A stretch of DNA of 37,080 nucleotides from Pseudonocardia sp. CNS-004 (GCA_001942185.1 MKJV01000132.1:1-37080); one strand, 5' to 3'; counted from the stretch's first letter, positions 17,498-25,967 are shown. Program-made: numbers and translations. The notes: generated from the sequence alone by a model not told the origin.

Positions 17498-18576
17498 CCG
17501 CCGTGCTCGCGACGATCGGGGTGGACGACGTGGAGGCGCTCGCCCGCGGTGCCGCCGTGCTCGGCACCGGTGGCGGCGGCGACCCGTACATCGGGCGGCT
17601 GCTCGCCACGCAGGCCCTGCGCGAGCACGGGCCCGTCCCGCTCGTCGCGCCGCAGGACCTGCCGGCCGACGCCACCGTGTTCCCGGTCGCGATGATGGGC
17701 GCGCCCACGGTGATGGTGGAGAAGACGCCCTCGACCGAGCGGATCGGTGCCACGGTCGCCGCGCTGGCCGGCTACCTCGGTGTCACCCCGACGCACATCG
17801 CCTGCATCGAGGCCGGTGGGGTCAACTCCACGTTCCCGCTGGTGGCGGCGGCGCAGCTGGGCCTGCCTGTCGTCGACGGCGACGGGATGGGCCGCGCGTT
17901 CCCCGAGCTGCAGATGGTGTTGCCGACGCTGTCGGGGATCGGGTGCACCCCGATGTCGATCGCCGACGAGAAGGGCAACGTCGGCGTGCTGAACACGGTG
18001 GACAACCATGCGGCGGAGGCGCTCGCCCGCTCGCTGACGATCACGATGGGGTGCGCCTCGATCATCTCCAACTACGTGATGAGCGGCGGCCAGGCCCGCG
18101 ACGCGCTCGTGCCCGGCACGCTGAGCCTCTGCACGCGGATCGGCCACCGGCTCGCCGGGGTGCGCGCCGAGCACGGCGACGCCGTGGCCGCGGTGGCCGC
18201 CGAGCTGGGCGGGCGGGTGGTGCACGCCGGCAAGGTCACCGACGTCGCCCGCCGCACCGTGACCGGCTTCGCCCGCGGCACGGCGATCGTCTCCGGCTCG
18301 GCGGGCGAGCTCACGCTGGAGTTCCAGAACGAGCACCTGATGGCGGTGCGCAACGGCGTCGTGCAGGTCACCACGCCGGACCTGATCATCGTGCTCGACT
18401 CCGACACCGGCGAGCCCGTCACCACCGAGGCACTGCGCTTCGGCCACCGCGTCACGGTGGTGGCCGCCCCCACCGACGAGCGCTGGCACTCCCCCGGCGG
18501 GATCGCGCTGGTCGGCCCGCGCTACTTCGGCTACGACACCGACCCCGTCCGCTTCGACGCCCGGGAGCGCCCATGA
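17494..18576 (+). CDS. DUF917 (S-methyl-thiohydantoin desulfurase family) protein 1
   Basis: An intact 360-residue protein of the DUF917 family, now named for S-methyl thiohydantoin desulfurase. Family marks are ARGAAVLGTGGGGDPYIG (about 18-35), VAMMGAPTVMVEKTPS, IEAGGVNSTFPLVAAAQLG, PVVDGDGMGRAFPELQM, NYVMSGGQARDALVPGTLS, GKVTDVARRTVTGFARG, FQNEHLMA and TPDLIIVLDSDTGEPVTTEA. The ATG overlaps the hyuA stop and its own stop overlaps the start of the second copy, so three genes are strictly coupled. Proposed role: work with HyuA on a hydantoin-like ring brought in by the permease. The family's chemistry is known for few members, so the substrate is open. Confidence 0.9.
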   Translation: MTAVLATIGVDDVEALARGAAVLGTGGGGDPYIGRLLATQALREHGPVPLVAPQDLPADATVFPVAMMGAPTVMVEKTPSTERIGATVAALAGYLGVTPTHIACIEAGGVNSTFPLVAAAQLGLPVVDGDGMGRAFPELQMVLPTLSGIGCTPMSIADEKGNVGVLNTVDNHAAEALARSLTITMGCASIISNYVMSGGQARDALVPGTLSLCTRIGHRLAGVRAEHGDAVAAVAAELGGRVVHAGKVTDVARRTVTGFARGTAIVSGSAGELTLEFQNEHLMAVRNGVVQVTTPDLIIVLDSDTGEPVTTEALRFGHRVTVVAAPTDERWHSPGGIALVGPRYFGYDTDPVRFDARERP

Positions 18577-19676
18577 CGTGGCAGCTGGGGCCGGAGGACC
18601 TGCCCGACCTCGCCCGCGGAGCCGCGCTGCTGGGCACCGGTGGGGGCGGTGACCCGCACGTCGGCAGGCTGATGGTCGAGGCCGCGATGCGCGAGCACGG
18701 CCCGGTGACCGTGCTCGACCCCGGCGAGGTCGCCGACGACGCGTTCGTGATCCCGACGGCGATGATGGGCGCGCCGACCGTGATGGTGGAGAAGATCCCC
18801 CGCGGCGACGAGGCGGTGCGGGCGCTGCGCACCCTGGAGAGGCACCTCGGCCGGCGGGCCGACGCCACGATGCCGATCGAGTGCGGCGGGATCAACTCGA
18901 TGATCCCGCTGGTGGTGGCCGCCACCGCCGGGCTACCGGTGGTGGACGCCGACGGGATGGGCCGGGCGTTCCCCGAGCTGCAGATGGAGACGTTCGGCGT
19001 CTACGGCGTGCCCGGGTCGCCGATGGTCGTCTCCGGCGACCACGGCGAGACCGTCACGATCGACACCGGCCCGGACAACAAGCGCATGGAGTGGCTCGCG
19101 CGCGGCGCGACGATCCGGATGGGCGGGGCGGCGCTGATCGCCGACTACGCGATGTCGGGCGCCGACGTCAAGCGCACGGCGATCCCGCGCACGCTCTCAC
19201 TCGGCCTCGCGGTCGGGAAATCGTTGCGGCAGGCGAGGGAGCAGCTGCGGGACCCGATCTCGGCGCTCACCGAGGTGCTCGCCCCCACCCTGTACCGGCA
19301 CCTGCGCGTGCTGTTCGCGGGCAAGGTCGCCGACGTCGAGCGCCGCACGGTGGACGGGTTCGCCCGCGGCAGGGCCCGCTTCGTCTCCTTCGACGGCACA
19401 TCGACCCTGCGCACGGAGTTCCAGAACGAGACGCTGGTCGCCGAGGTCGACGGGGTGGTCCGCTGCATCGTCCCGGACCTGATCTGCGTGCTGGAGGCCG
19501 AGTCGGGCGAGCCGATCACCACCGAGACCCTGCGGTACGGCCAGCGCGTCGTCGTGATCGGCATCTCGACGCCGGACATCATGCGCACGCCGGAGGCGCT
19601 CGCCGTCTTCGGTCCGGCCTGCTTCGGCCTCACCGAGGAGTTCCGTCCGGTGGAGGACGCCGTCACGGTGCCGTGA
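18573..19676 (+). CDS. DUF917 (S-methyl-thiohydantoin desulfurase family) protein 2
   Basis: 367 residues, intact, a clear paralogue of the gene before it: ARGAALLGTGGGGDPHVGRL, TAMMGAPTVMVEKIPRGDEA, IECGGINSMIPLVVAATAGL, PVVDADGMGRAFPELQMETF, DYAMSGADVKRTAIPRTLSL, GKVADVERRTVDGFARGRA, FQNETLVAEV and SGEPITTETLRYGQ. The order of motifs is the same, but the middle differs (VYGVPGSPMVVSGDHGETVT), so the two are old paralogues rather than a recent copy. Tandem coupled copies suggest a heteromer. The last 14 bases overlap the end of the convergent membrane-protein gene. Confidence 0.9.
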   Translation: MTWQLGPEDLPDLARGAALLGTGGGGDPHVGRLMVEAAMREHGPVTVLDPGEVADDAFVIPTAMMGAPTVMVEKIPRGDEAVRALRTLERHLGRRADATMPIECGGINSMIPLVVAATAGLPVVDADGMGRAFPELQMETFGVYGVPGSPMVVSGDHGETVTIDTGPDNKRMEWLARGATIRMGGAALIADYAMSGADVKRTAIPRTLSLGLAVGKSLRQAREQLRDPISALTEVLAPTLYRHLRVLFAGKVADVERRTVDGFARGRARFVSFDGTSTLRTEFQNETLVAEVDGVVRCIVPDLICVLEAESGEPITTETLRYGQRVVVIGISTPDIMRTPEALAVFGPACFGLTEEFRPVEDAVTVP

Positions 19677-20301
19677 AAGAGCCGGTGGAGCTGCCGTCGA
19701 GGGCACGCGCCAGCAACGAGAAGCCGAGTACCACCAGCGAGGCGAACGGCGCCCATGCAGCGATCACGTCGTCGATCACGGCGTCGATCACGGCCAGCCC
19801 GATGAGCCCGAGACCAGCGACGATCGCCATCGCCGGGGCAGGCCCGAACCCGTCGTCGGACCAGAGAAATACGGCGTCGAGAACGAACCCGAGGCCGAAG
19901 ACCACAGAGACCCCCACGAAGAGGGCGTTGTTCGTGCCCCGCACCATCCACAGCAGACTCCGGTCGATCTCCACATCACCGATGCTGCCGAAACCGAGGC
20001 GCAACGCAGCGAGTGCCAGCCCCAGCACGCAGCCGGTGAAGAAGACCGCGTGTGCGGCGGTCGACCAGGACCTGGCCGAGGGTGAGCCCTCCCCACGAGA
20101 TGCATGGCGCAGGCAGAACCCCGGGATGGTCAGGAGGAGACCCGCGGCGAACAGCCAGTTGGCCGCCATCCATTGATCGTGGTAGTCACGTATCTCATTC
20201 GGATGGGTTGTGGGCCCCCCGCCTCGCATGGTGAGGGAGGCCAGGACGCAGGCCGATCCGATGATCAGCAGCAACCCGGCGTACACGAGCAAGCGGCGCA
20301 T
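19663..20301 (-). CDS. Hypothetical multi-pass membrane protein
   Basis: 212 residues, not recognised. The strong ribosome site GGAGGA lies four bases before the ATG at 20301. About six hydrophobic segments are seen: LLVYAGLLLIIGSACVLASL, MAANWLFAAGLLLTIPGFCL, AHAVFFTGCVLGLALAALRL, ALFVGVSVVFGLGFVLDAVF, APAMAIVAGLGLIGLAVIDA and AAWAPFASLVVLGFSLLARAL. It is opposite in strand to the genes on both sides, overlaps the DUF917-2 gene end by 14 bases, and has visibly more A/T than its neighbours (for example around 19860-19920 and 20180-20220). It splits the DUF917 genes and is probably a later arrival with no part in the pathway. Confidence 0.75.
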   Translation of the reverse strand: MRRLLVYAGLLLIIGSACVLASLTMRGGGPTTHPNEIRDYHDQWMAANWLFAAGLLLTIPGFCLRHASRGEGSPSARSWSTAAHAVFFTGCVLGLALAALRLGFGSIGDVEIDRSLLWMVRGTNNALFVGVSVVFGLGFVLDAVFLWSDDGFGPAPAMAIVAGLGLIGLAVIDAVIDDVIAAWAPFASLVVLGFSLLARALDGSSTGSFTAP

Positions 20302-20387
20302 CTTTCCTCCACGGCTGAGTTGGTTCTGACGAGCCGTGGCACGCCGGATCCGTTGGGGGTGGTCGGTGATCTGGGATCGATTCCCGG

Positions 20388-21491
20388 ATGGCGGGTGTCC
20401 GGCTCGGAGCCGCCGACGTCGATCCGCTCGTCGTCGGGCTCCAGCTGCTCGGCTCGGGCGGCGGTGGGGACCCGCTGCCGCTGCGCCACGGGCTGCGCCG
20501 GGTGTTGGCGGCGGGCGACGTGGAGCTGCACGATCCGGCCGACCTGGGCGACGCGCCGGTGGTCGCGGTCGGGATGCTCGGCGCCACCCGCGTGTTCGCG
20601 GAGAAGCTGCCGAGCGGGCACGAGATCACGCGGGCGGTGCGTGCGCTGGCCCGCTGGACCGGGGTCGTCCCGGCCGCGCTGATGCCGTACGAGGCGGCGG
20701 GGCTCAACGGGGCGGTCGCCGTGGCGGCGGCGGGGGAGCTCGGGTTGCCGTTGGTGGACGCGGACCTGATGGGCCGGGCACTTCCCCGGCTCGACCAGCT
20801 CTCCCGCGCCGTCGCGGGCCACCCGCTCACGCCGTACGCGCTGGCGGAGGCGAGCGGTCAGGTCGTGCTCGTGGACGACGCCGACCCGGTGGCGCTGGAA
20901 CGGGTGGCCCGCGCGGTGGTCGCCCAGGGCGGCGGGTGGGCCGGAGGGCGCGTCGCGCGGTGCCGCCCGGCCGTGGTCGCCGCCGACGCGTGCACCGGCA
21001 CCCTCGCCAGGGCGCTGCGGCTGGGTCGCGCGCACGCCCGGCTCGTGCGGCCCGCTCCGGCCGAGGTGGCCGACGCCCTCGGCGGCCGGGTGCTCGCCGC
21101 GGGCCGCATCGTGGAGATCGCGCGGCACCCGTCGGCGTCCTTCGGACGGGCGGGCGTGACGATCGTGGACGAGAGCGGCGCCGACGAGAGCAGCACCCGC
21201 GAGAGCAGCGGCGTGCTGCGCGTCGAGGCGGAGAACGAGTACCTGCTCGCGATCCACGACGGCGAGCCGGTGGCGAGCTGCCCGGACCTGCTGTGCGTGC
21301 TCGACCGGCGCACCGCCGCCCCGATCGCGGTGGATGCCCTCCGGCTGGGCGACGACGTCCTCGCGGTGGCGCTGCCGGGCCCGTCGTGGTGGCGGGCCTC
21401 TCCGGAGCGGCTGCGCCACGTCGACCCGCACGCGTTCGGCCTCGACTGCGATGCCGTGCTGCTGCCGGAACCGTGGGGGAGCACCCCGTGA
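20388..21491 (+). CDS. DUF917-family protein 3, divergent paralogue
   Basis: 367 residues, intact. It keeps the glycine loop LLGSGGGGDPLPLR, but other marks have drifted: MLGATRVFAEKLPSG for MMGAPTVMVEK, YEAAGLNGAVAVAAAGELGL for EAGGVNS.., PLVDADLMGRALPRLDQ for DGMGRAFPELQM, and AENEYLLA for FQNE. A Ser/Glu-rich stretch GADESSTRESSG (encoded by repeats of GAGAGCAG, 21170-21210) is inserted before the NEYLLA motif. The ATG at 20388 has no good ribosome site. The stop overlaps the pucR start (GTGA 21488-21491), so enzyme and regulator are coupled. It may have a different substrate or be a non-catalytic partner of the other two. Confidence 0.82.
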   Translation: MAGVRLGAADVDPLVVGLQLLGSGGGGDPLPLRHGLRRVLAAGDVELHDPADLGDAPVVAVGMLGATRVFAEKLPSGHEITRAVRALARWTGVVPAALMPYEAAGLNGAVAVAAAGELGLPLVDADLMGRALPRLDQLSRAVAGHPLTPYALAEASGQVVLVDDADPVALERVARAVVAQGGGWAGGRVARCRPAVVAADACTGTLARALRLGRAHARLVRPAPAEVADALGGRVLAAGRIVEIARHPSASFGRAGVTIVDESGADESSTRESSGVLRVEAENEYLLAIHDGEPVASCPDLLCVLDRRTAAPIAVDALRLGDDVLAVALPGPSWWRASPERLRHVDPHAFGLDCDAVLLPEPWGSTP

Positions 21492-22957
21492 GCGGTCTCG
21501 CGTTGGGCGCACTGCTGCACCACCCCGACTGGGACGGGGTCCGGGTGCTCGCCGCGCCCGCCACCGGTGCGGGCGCGGTCTCCGTGCGGGACGTGCGCAC
21601 GGTCGCCGACCTGCGGGCCGACGTGTCCTGCAGCCCCGGCTCCCTGCTCGCCGTCGGGCTGTCCGGCGACCGCGAGGACTGGCACCTGGACGCGCTGCTG
21701 CGTCGGGCCGCCGCGGCGGACGCGGCGGTGGTGCTGCTGCCCGGCCACGACCCGCTGCGGCTGGCGAGCCGGCTGCTGGCCGAGCGCGTGCGGCTCACCG
21801 TGCTCGCGCCGCCGATCCCCTCGCCGCCGCGATGACGGCCACCCGGCTGCTGCGCGAACCCGCCCAGGTGGTGGCCGAGCTGGTCACCGCCACGGCGGCG
21901 GTGTGCGCGGCCACCGGCGGGGGCGTCGACGAGCTCGTGGCCGAGCTGGCCGCCGCGTGGCGACGCCCGGTCTGGCTGCTCGACGGCGCGGGCGACCGGC
22001 TGGCCGGGCCCGACCCCGGTCCCCCGGACCCCGCCGCCCTGGTCATCCGGCCGTCGGGGCGGGGCGCAGACCCACCGTGCTGGCGGTGGCCGTGCCCGCG
22101 GGGGTCCCGGCCGAGCTGGCCGCGGTGCGCGCCGCGCTGGGTGTGGCGGCCGGTGCGGTCGGTCAGCGCCTCGCCGAGAAGCGGCTCGCCGTCGAACGCG
22201 ACGCGCGGCTGCGCATGTCGCTGCTGGCCGAGCTCGTGCAGGCGGCGGCCGAGCCGGACCCGGGCACCCGCCGCCGCGCTCTGGACGCGGGGTGGCAGCT
22301 CGACGGCTGGCACGTCGCATCCGCATCGACGTCGCGGACACCGTCGACCCGGTGTCGATGCGTCCCGAGGTGCTGCGCGCGTTCGACACGGCGCACCTGC
22401 ACGCGCTGGTCGTCGAGCAGGGCCGGGGGTGGGGTGCCTGGACGACGTTCGCCGAGGAGCCGTCCGCCACCGAGCTGCACCGCCACGCGTCGGCGGCCCG
22501 CCGGGCGCAGTGGCTGCTGCGCTCCAGCGTGCCGAGCGCCATGGGGGTGGGACGGTTGTACCGCGAGGCCACCGGCCTCGCCCGCACCCTCGGCGAGGCG
22601 GGCGACGCGGCGCGGCTGGCCGCCACCCGCTCGGCGGGTGGCTACTTCGTGCACGTCGACCGGCTGGGCCTGGGCAGGCTGCTGCTCGCCTGGACCCGCA
22701 CCGACACGTTCCTCCCGGCGGCCCGCTCGATGCTCGAACCGCTCAGCGGCCGGCCGGGCGACCTGCTCGCCACCCTCACCGCGTACCTCGACGCCGAGTC
22801 GTCGCTCACCGAGACCGCCGCGGTGCTCGGGGTGCACCGCAACACCGTCGCCACCCGGATGGCGAAGGTGCAGGAGCTGCTCGGCGTGGAACTGACGGAC
22901 CCGGACGAACGGCTCGCCCTGCACCTCGCCTGCCGCAGCGTCCTGTTCCACAGCTAG
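21488..22957 (+). CDS. PucR-family transcriptional regulator, three frame breaks
   Basis: Regulator of purine/ring-nitrogen catabolism type. The N-terminal PucR domain (LALGALLHHPDWDGVRVL .. RLTVLAPP, about 110 residues) is followed by a middle GAF/CdaR-like region (TATRLLREPAQVVAELVTAT, RRPVWLLDGAGDRLAG, LAVAVPAGVPAELAAVRAAL) and the C-terminal HTH_30 (LTAYLDAESSLTETAAVLGV, HRNTVATRMAKVQELLG). The frame must shift near 21819, 22070 and 22315, each fixed by one added base. A split into two coupled genes at the ATGA of 21832-21835 is possible, but the text across the join (..APPDPLAAAMTATRLLREP) reads as one PucR protein. Coupled to DUF917-3. It probably controls the permease promoter region. 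Confidence 0.85.
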
Positions 22958-22961
22958 CGGC

Positions 22962-22995
22962 TTGACGAGCCGGTTCAGCGGTGGCTTAATTAAGC
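22962..22995 (+). promoter_or_regulatory. Promoter with a palindromic operator over the -10 box
   Basis: TTGACG (22962-22967), a 17-base spacer and CTTAAT (22985-22990) make a good sigma-70 promoter. The perfect 12-bp palindrome GCTTAATTAAGC (22984-22995) covers the -10. An A/T core of this kind is rare in this GC-rich window. ArsR is encoded two genes down, so autorepression is the natural reading. Confidence 0.65.
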
Positions 22996-23017
22996 TCCAC
23001 CGCAATCAGGAGGGCCC

Positions 23018-23569
23018 GTGAACGACACAGACCCGGTGAGGCTGTTCCAGCGGGCGACGGCCCGGGCGTCCACGATCATGGACGCGGTCTCCCCGGAGCA
23101 GCGCACGGCCGCGACACCGTGTTCGGAGTGGTCCGTGCAGGACCTCATCGACCACATGACGGGGTCCACCGACTACCTGCTCGCGGCCGTTGCAGGAGAG
23201 TCGCCGTCCGTCCGCCGGGGAGCGACCCCGGATGACTACCGGGCCGGTGTGGCGGCGGTGCTCGAGGCGCTCGCCCGCCCCGGCGTGCGGGACCTGCGGT
23301 GCGCGTCACCGCTGGGCTTCGAGTGGTCGGTCGCCGAGGCGACGGCGGGCACGTTCATGGACAACCTGGTGCACACCTGGGACCTCGCCGTCGCGACCGG
23401 GCAGGACCCCACGCTGGACGCCGAGCTCGTCGAGGCGTGCGCCGCGATGTTCCTCCCGGACATGCCCGAACGCGGCCGGGCGGGCGGGATCGTCGGGCCG
23501 GCCGTCGCCGTCCCGGTCGACGCCTCGCCGCAGGACCGGCTGCTCGGGGCGATGGGCCGCAGGCCGTGA
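23018..23569 (+). CDS. DinB-like metal-binding enzyme of the TIGR03086 / maleylpyruvate isomerase N-domain type
   Basis: 183 residues. It has the layout of mycothiol-dependent DinB-fold proteins: LFQRATARASTIMDAVSPEQ, TPCSEWSVQDLIDHM with metal-ligand-like H46, and NLVHTWDLAVATGQ with H119, ending with a short P/G-rich tail. Members bind a divalent metal and may transfer mycothiol or act as isomerases; the substrate here is unknown. GTG at 23018 is five bases past GGAGG. The stop overlaps the arsR start (GTGA 23566-23569). First gene of the operon behind the palindromic promoter. Confidence 0.82.
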   Translation: MNDTDPVRLFQRATARASTIMDAVSPEQRTAATPCSEWSVQDLIDHMTGSTDYLLAAVAGESPSVRRGATPDDYRAGVAAVLEALARPGVRDLRCASPLGFEWSVAEATAGTFMDNLVHTWDLAVATGQDPTLDAELVEACAAMFLPDMPERGRAGGIVGPAVAVPVDASPQDRLLGAMGRRP

Positions 23570-23868
23570 CCCCCGCCGCCGGCCCGTCGGACGATCCGTC
23601 GGACGAGGCGATCCGCGCCATCGCGCACCCGAGCCGGCGGACGATGCTACGCCTGGTGTGGGACGGCGAGCGGCCGGCGTCGGAGCTGGCAGACGCGGCA
23701 GGCCTGTCCCGGCCGGCCGCGAGCCAGCACCTCAAGCAGCTGCGGGAGGCGGGGCTCGTCACCGTGCGGGTGGATGCGAACCGGCGGCTGTACCGCGCCG
23801 ATCTGGGGCGGATCGCCCAGGTTGCGTCGTTCCTCGACGACTTCTGGTCCGAGCCGCTGCGGCGCTGA
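23566..23868 (+). CDS. ArsR-family winged-helix repressor
   Basis: 100 residues. The typical ArsR core is IRAIAHPSRRTMLRLVWDGE, ASELADAAGLSRPAASQHLK with the recognition helix, then the wing LVTVRVDANRRLYRAD. No Cys cluster for metal sensing is present, so it belongs to the non-metal group often found beside SRPBCC genes. The GTG overlaps the preceding stop. It probably binds the palindrome at 22984-22995 and shuts off its own operon; the effector is unknown. Confidence 0.9.
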   Translation: MTPAAGPSDDPSDEAIRAIAHPSRRTMLRLVWDGERPASELADAAGLSRPAASQHLKQLREAGLVTVRVDANRRLYRADLGRIAQVASFLDDFWSEPLRR

Positions 23869-23920
23869 CCGCCGCGGCCGAGGCGAAGGCGGGGAACCCG
23901 GACGCCGGCGGGCAGGCGCC

Positions 23921-24382
23921 GTGAAGCTCGTCGTGCAGGAGCTGGTGATCGCCGCGCCGGCGGACATCGTCTACGAGCTGCTCACCGACCCGGTGGAGTT
24001 CGTGAGGTGGATGGCGGAGGAGGCCGTCCTGGACGCCCGCCCGGGTGGCGCCATCAGGTGGACCCACGCCAACGGCGACACCTGTTCCGGGACCTACGTC
24101 GAGCTCGTCCCCGGGCGGAGGGTGGTGTTCACCTACGGCTGGGAACGCCCGGAGGTCGAGATCCCACCTGGCTCGACCACGGTCGAGATCGACCTGACGC
24201 CCACGGTCGACGGCGGCACGCTGCTGAAGCTCGTGCACCGCGGCCTGACCGCACCGGCCGCGGACGCGCACGACGGCGGATGGCGCCACTACCTCGACCG
24301 GCTGCGCAGGCTGGCCGCCGGCGACCGGCCGGGACCGGACCCGTTCGCGTCACGCCGGGTGCCGACACCGGCCGAGCGCTGA
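23921..24382 (+). CDS. SRPBCC (AHSA1/START-like) domain protein
   Basis: 153 residues. The AHSA1-like fold shows as VVQELVIAAPADIVYELLTD, VRWMAEEAVLDARPGGAIRW, GTYVELVPGRRVVFTYGWE, TTVEIDLTPTVDGGTLLKL and a final helix GGWRHYLDRLRRLAAG. Such proteins bind a hydrophobic ligand in a groove. GTG at 23921 follows arsR by 52 bases. The trio with ArsR is common in actinobacteria. It ends seven bases from the convergent sigma-factor gene, whose YCII partner also keeps company with SRPBCC genes elsewhere. Confidence 0.88.
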   Translation: MKLVVQELVIAAPADIVYELLTDPVEFVRWMAEEAVLDARPGGAIRWTHANGDTCSGTYVELVPGRRVVFTYGWERPEVEIPPGSTTVEIDLTPTVDGGTLLKLVHRGLTAPAADAHDGGWRHYLDRLRRLAAGDRPGPDPFASRRVPTPAER

Positions 24383-24389
24383 ACCCGTC

Positions 24390-25612
24390 TCAGCTTCTAC
24401 CCCTGCCGCCGAGCCTGAGGAAGTCGCGTTCGGCCTCGGTCGGTGCCATGGTGGCCGCACGTCCGTAGGCGACCGCGGCCTCGCTGTGGCGGCCCAGCCT
24501 GCGCAGCAGGTCCGCCCGGGTGGCGTGGAAGGCGTAGTAGTGGCCGAGGTCGAGCTCGTCGACCAGGGCGAGCGCGACGGCGGGGCCGTGCACCTCGCCG
24601 ACCGCGACGGCCCGGTTGAGAGCCACGACGGGGGTGGGCGCCATGGCGAGCAGCTGGTCGTACAGGCCGAGGATCTGCGGCCAGTCGGTCTGCTCGGCGG
24701 TGGCCGCGTCGGCGTGCACGGCGTTGATCGCCGCCTGGATCTGGTACGGGCCGGGACGGTTCCGGCGCAGGCATCTGCGCACGATGGCCTGCCCCTCCCC
24801 GATCAAGGCGCGGTCCCACCGGGAACGGTCCTGCTCGTCCAGCACCGCGAGGGAGCCGTCGCGCGCGTGCGCGACGCGCGCCGGGACTCGATCAGCAGGA
24901 CGAGCGCGAGCATGCCGTCCACCTCGGGCTCGTCGGGCATGAGCTCGCTCAGGATCCGCGCGAGCCGGATCGCCTCCGCGCACAGGCCCGGGCCGGCGAT
25001 GCCGGCATTGTGGACCCCGGCGTTGTAGACGAGGTAGATGACGGCCAGGACGGATCGCAGCCGCTGCGGCAGCTCCTCGTCCTCCGGCACGCGGTAGGGG
25101 ATGCGGGCGGCCTTGATCTTGCGTTTCGTCCGGACCAGGCGTTGCGCCATCGTCAGCTCGGCCACCAGGAAGGCTCTGGCGACCTCCGCGGTCGACAGGC
25201 CGCCGAGCAGCCGGAGGGTGAGCGCGACCCGCGCTTCGGCCGACAGGGCCGGGTGGCAGCAGGTGAAGATGAGGCGCAGCCGGTCGTCGGGCACCGTCCC
25301 TCCCCCCTCCGGGCCGTCCGGTTCGGCGAGTGCCGCAACCTCACCGAGCAGATCCCGGCCACGAGCGTCGCGGCGCAGCCGGTCGATGGCGCGCTTGCGG
25401 GCGGTCGTGGTGATCCACCCGCCGGGATTGGGCGGCACACCGGCTTCGGGCCATCTGCGCAGCGCGATGGCGAACGCCTCCTGCACCGCGTCCTCCGCGA
25501 CGTCGATGTCACCGCAGAACGCGATCAGGGCGGCGACCGACCGGCCGGACTCCTCGCGGAAGATCCGGCCGATCAGGGGCGCGTCGACCGCCCTGTCAGG
25601 CGTGTGGTGCAT
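24390..25612 (-). CDS. ECF sigma factor with C-terminal extension (ECF42-like), one frame break
   Basis: RNA polymerase sigma factor of the group linked to YCII/DGPF proteins. Region 2 is GRIFREESGRSVAALIAFCG .. EDAVQEAFAIALRRWPEAG, with PPNPGGWITTTARKRAIDRL. Region 4 is RVALTLRLLGGLSTAEVARA .. MAQRLVRTKRKI. The long DUF6596/TPR-like C-terminal part includes VLAVIYLVYNAG, then, after a frame change near 24880, DRSRWDRALIGEGQAIVRR, PYQIQAAINAVHADA and LYDQLLAMAPTPVVALNRAV. One added base (..ESRRARVAHARDG..) gives about 407 residues. No anti-sigma factor is nearby, as usual for this group. The ATG lies inside the end of the YCII gene (17-base overlap), so both share a transcript. Confidence 0.9.
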
Positions 25613-25967
25613 CCGCGAAGCCGGCCAGCGGCCGGACCTCGATCGGCACCCTGATGGCCGCGGTGACCTTCGCCGCCCAGCCGAGTGCGGCGTCGAGGTC
25701 GGCGGCCTCGATCAGGTAGAAGCCGCCGAGGTGGTCCTTGGATTCGGCGAACGGACCATCGGTGGTCAGGACCTCGTCGCCGGACACGTGCACGACCGTG
25801 GCGGTGTCCGCCTCGTGCAGGCGCGCGGAGAACACCCACGCGCCCTCCGCTGCCATCTCCCGCTCGATGACGCCGAGTTGTGCGTGGGACCGCTGCATCT
25901 CCTCCTCCGTCAGCGGCTCGCGCACCTCACCCTCGCGGCTGTGCACGGACAACATGTATCGCGCCAT
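25596..25967 (-). CDS. YCII-related (DGPF) protein
   Basis: 123 residues: MARYMLSVHSREGEVREPLT, EEMQRSHAQLGVIEREMAAEG, the DGPF motif TTDGPFAESKDHLGGFYLIE and VRPLAGFA. The fold resembles YciI/dimeric alpha-beta barrel proteins; no enzyme activity is proven for DGPF proteins. ATG at 25967 has GGAGG eight bases upstream and is preferred over the longer frame. Always-together partner of ECF42-type sigma factors. A fitting ECF promoter lies upstream. Confidence 0.9.
   Translation of the reverse strand: MARYMLSVHSREGEVREPLTEEEMQRSHAQLGVIEREMAAEGAWVFSARLHEADTATVVHVSGDEVLTTDGPFAESKDHLGGFYLIEAADLDAALGWAAKVTAAIRVPIEVRPLAGFADAPHA

Noticed and set aside
21488..21835. A separate stand-alone PucR N-domain gene followed by a second gene at the ATG of 21832
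   Set aside because: The ATGA overlap makes it tempting, but one added base gives a continuous PucR protein, and two more one-base losses lie further on in the same gene.
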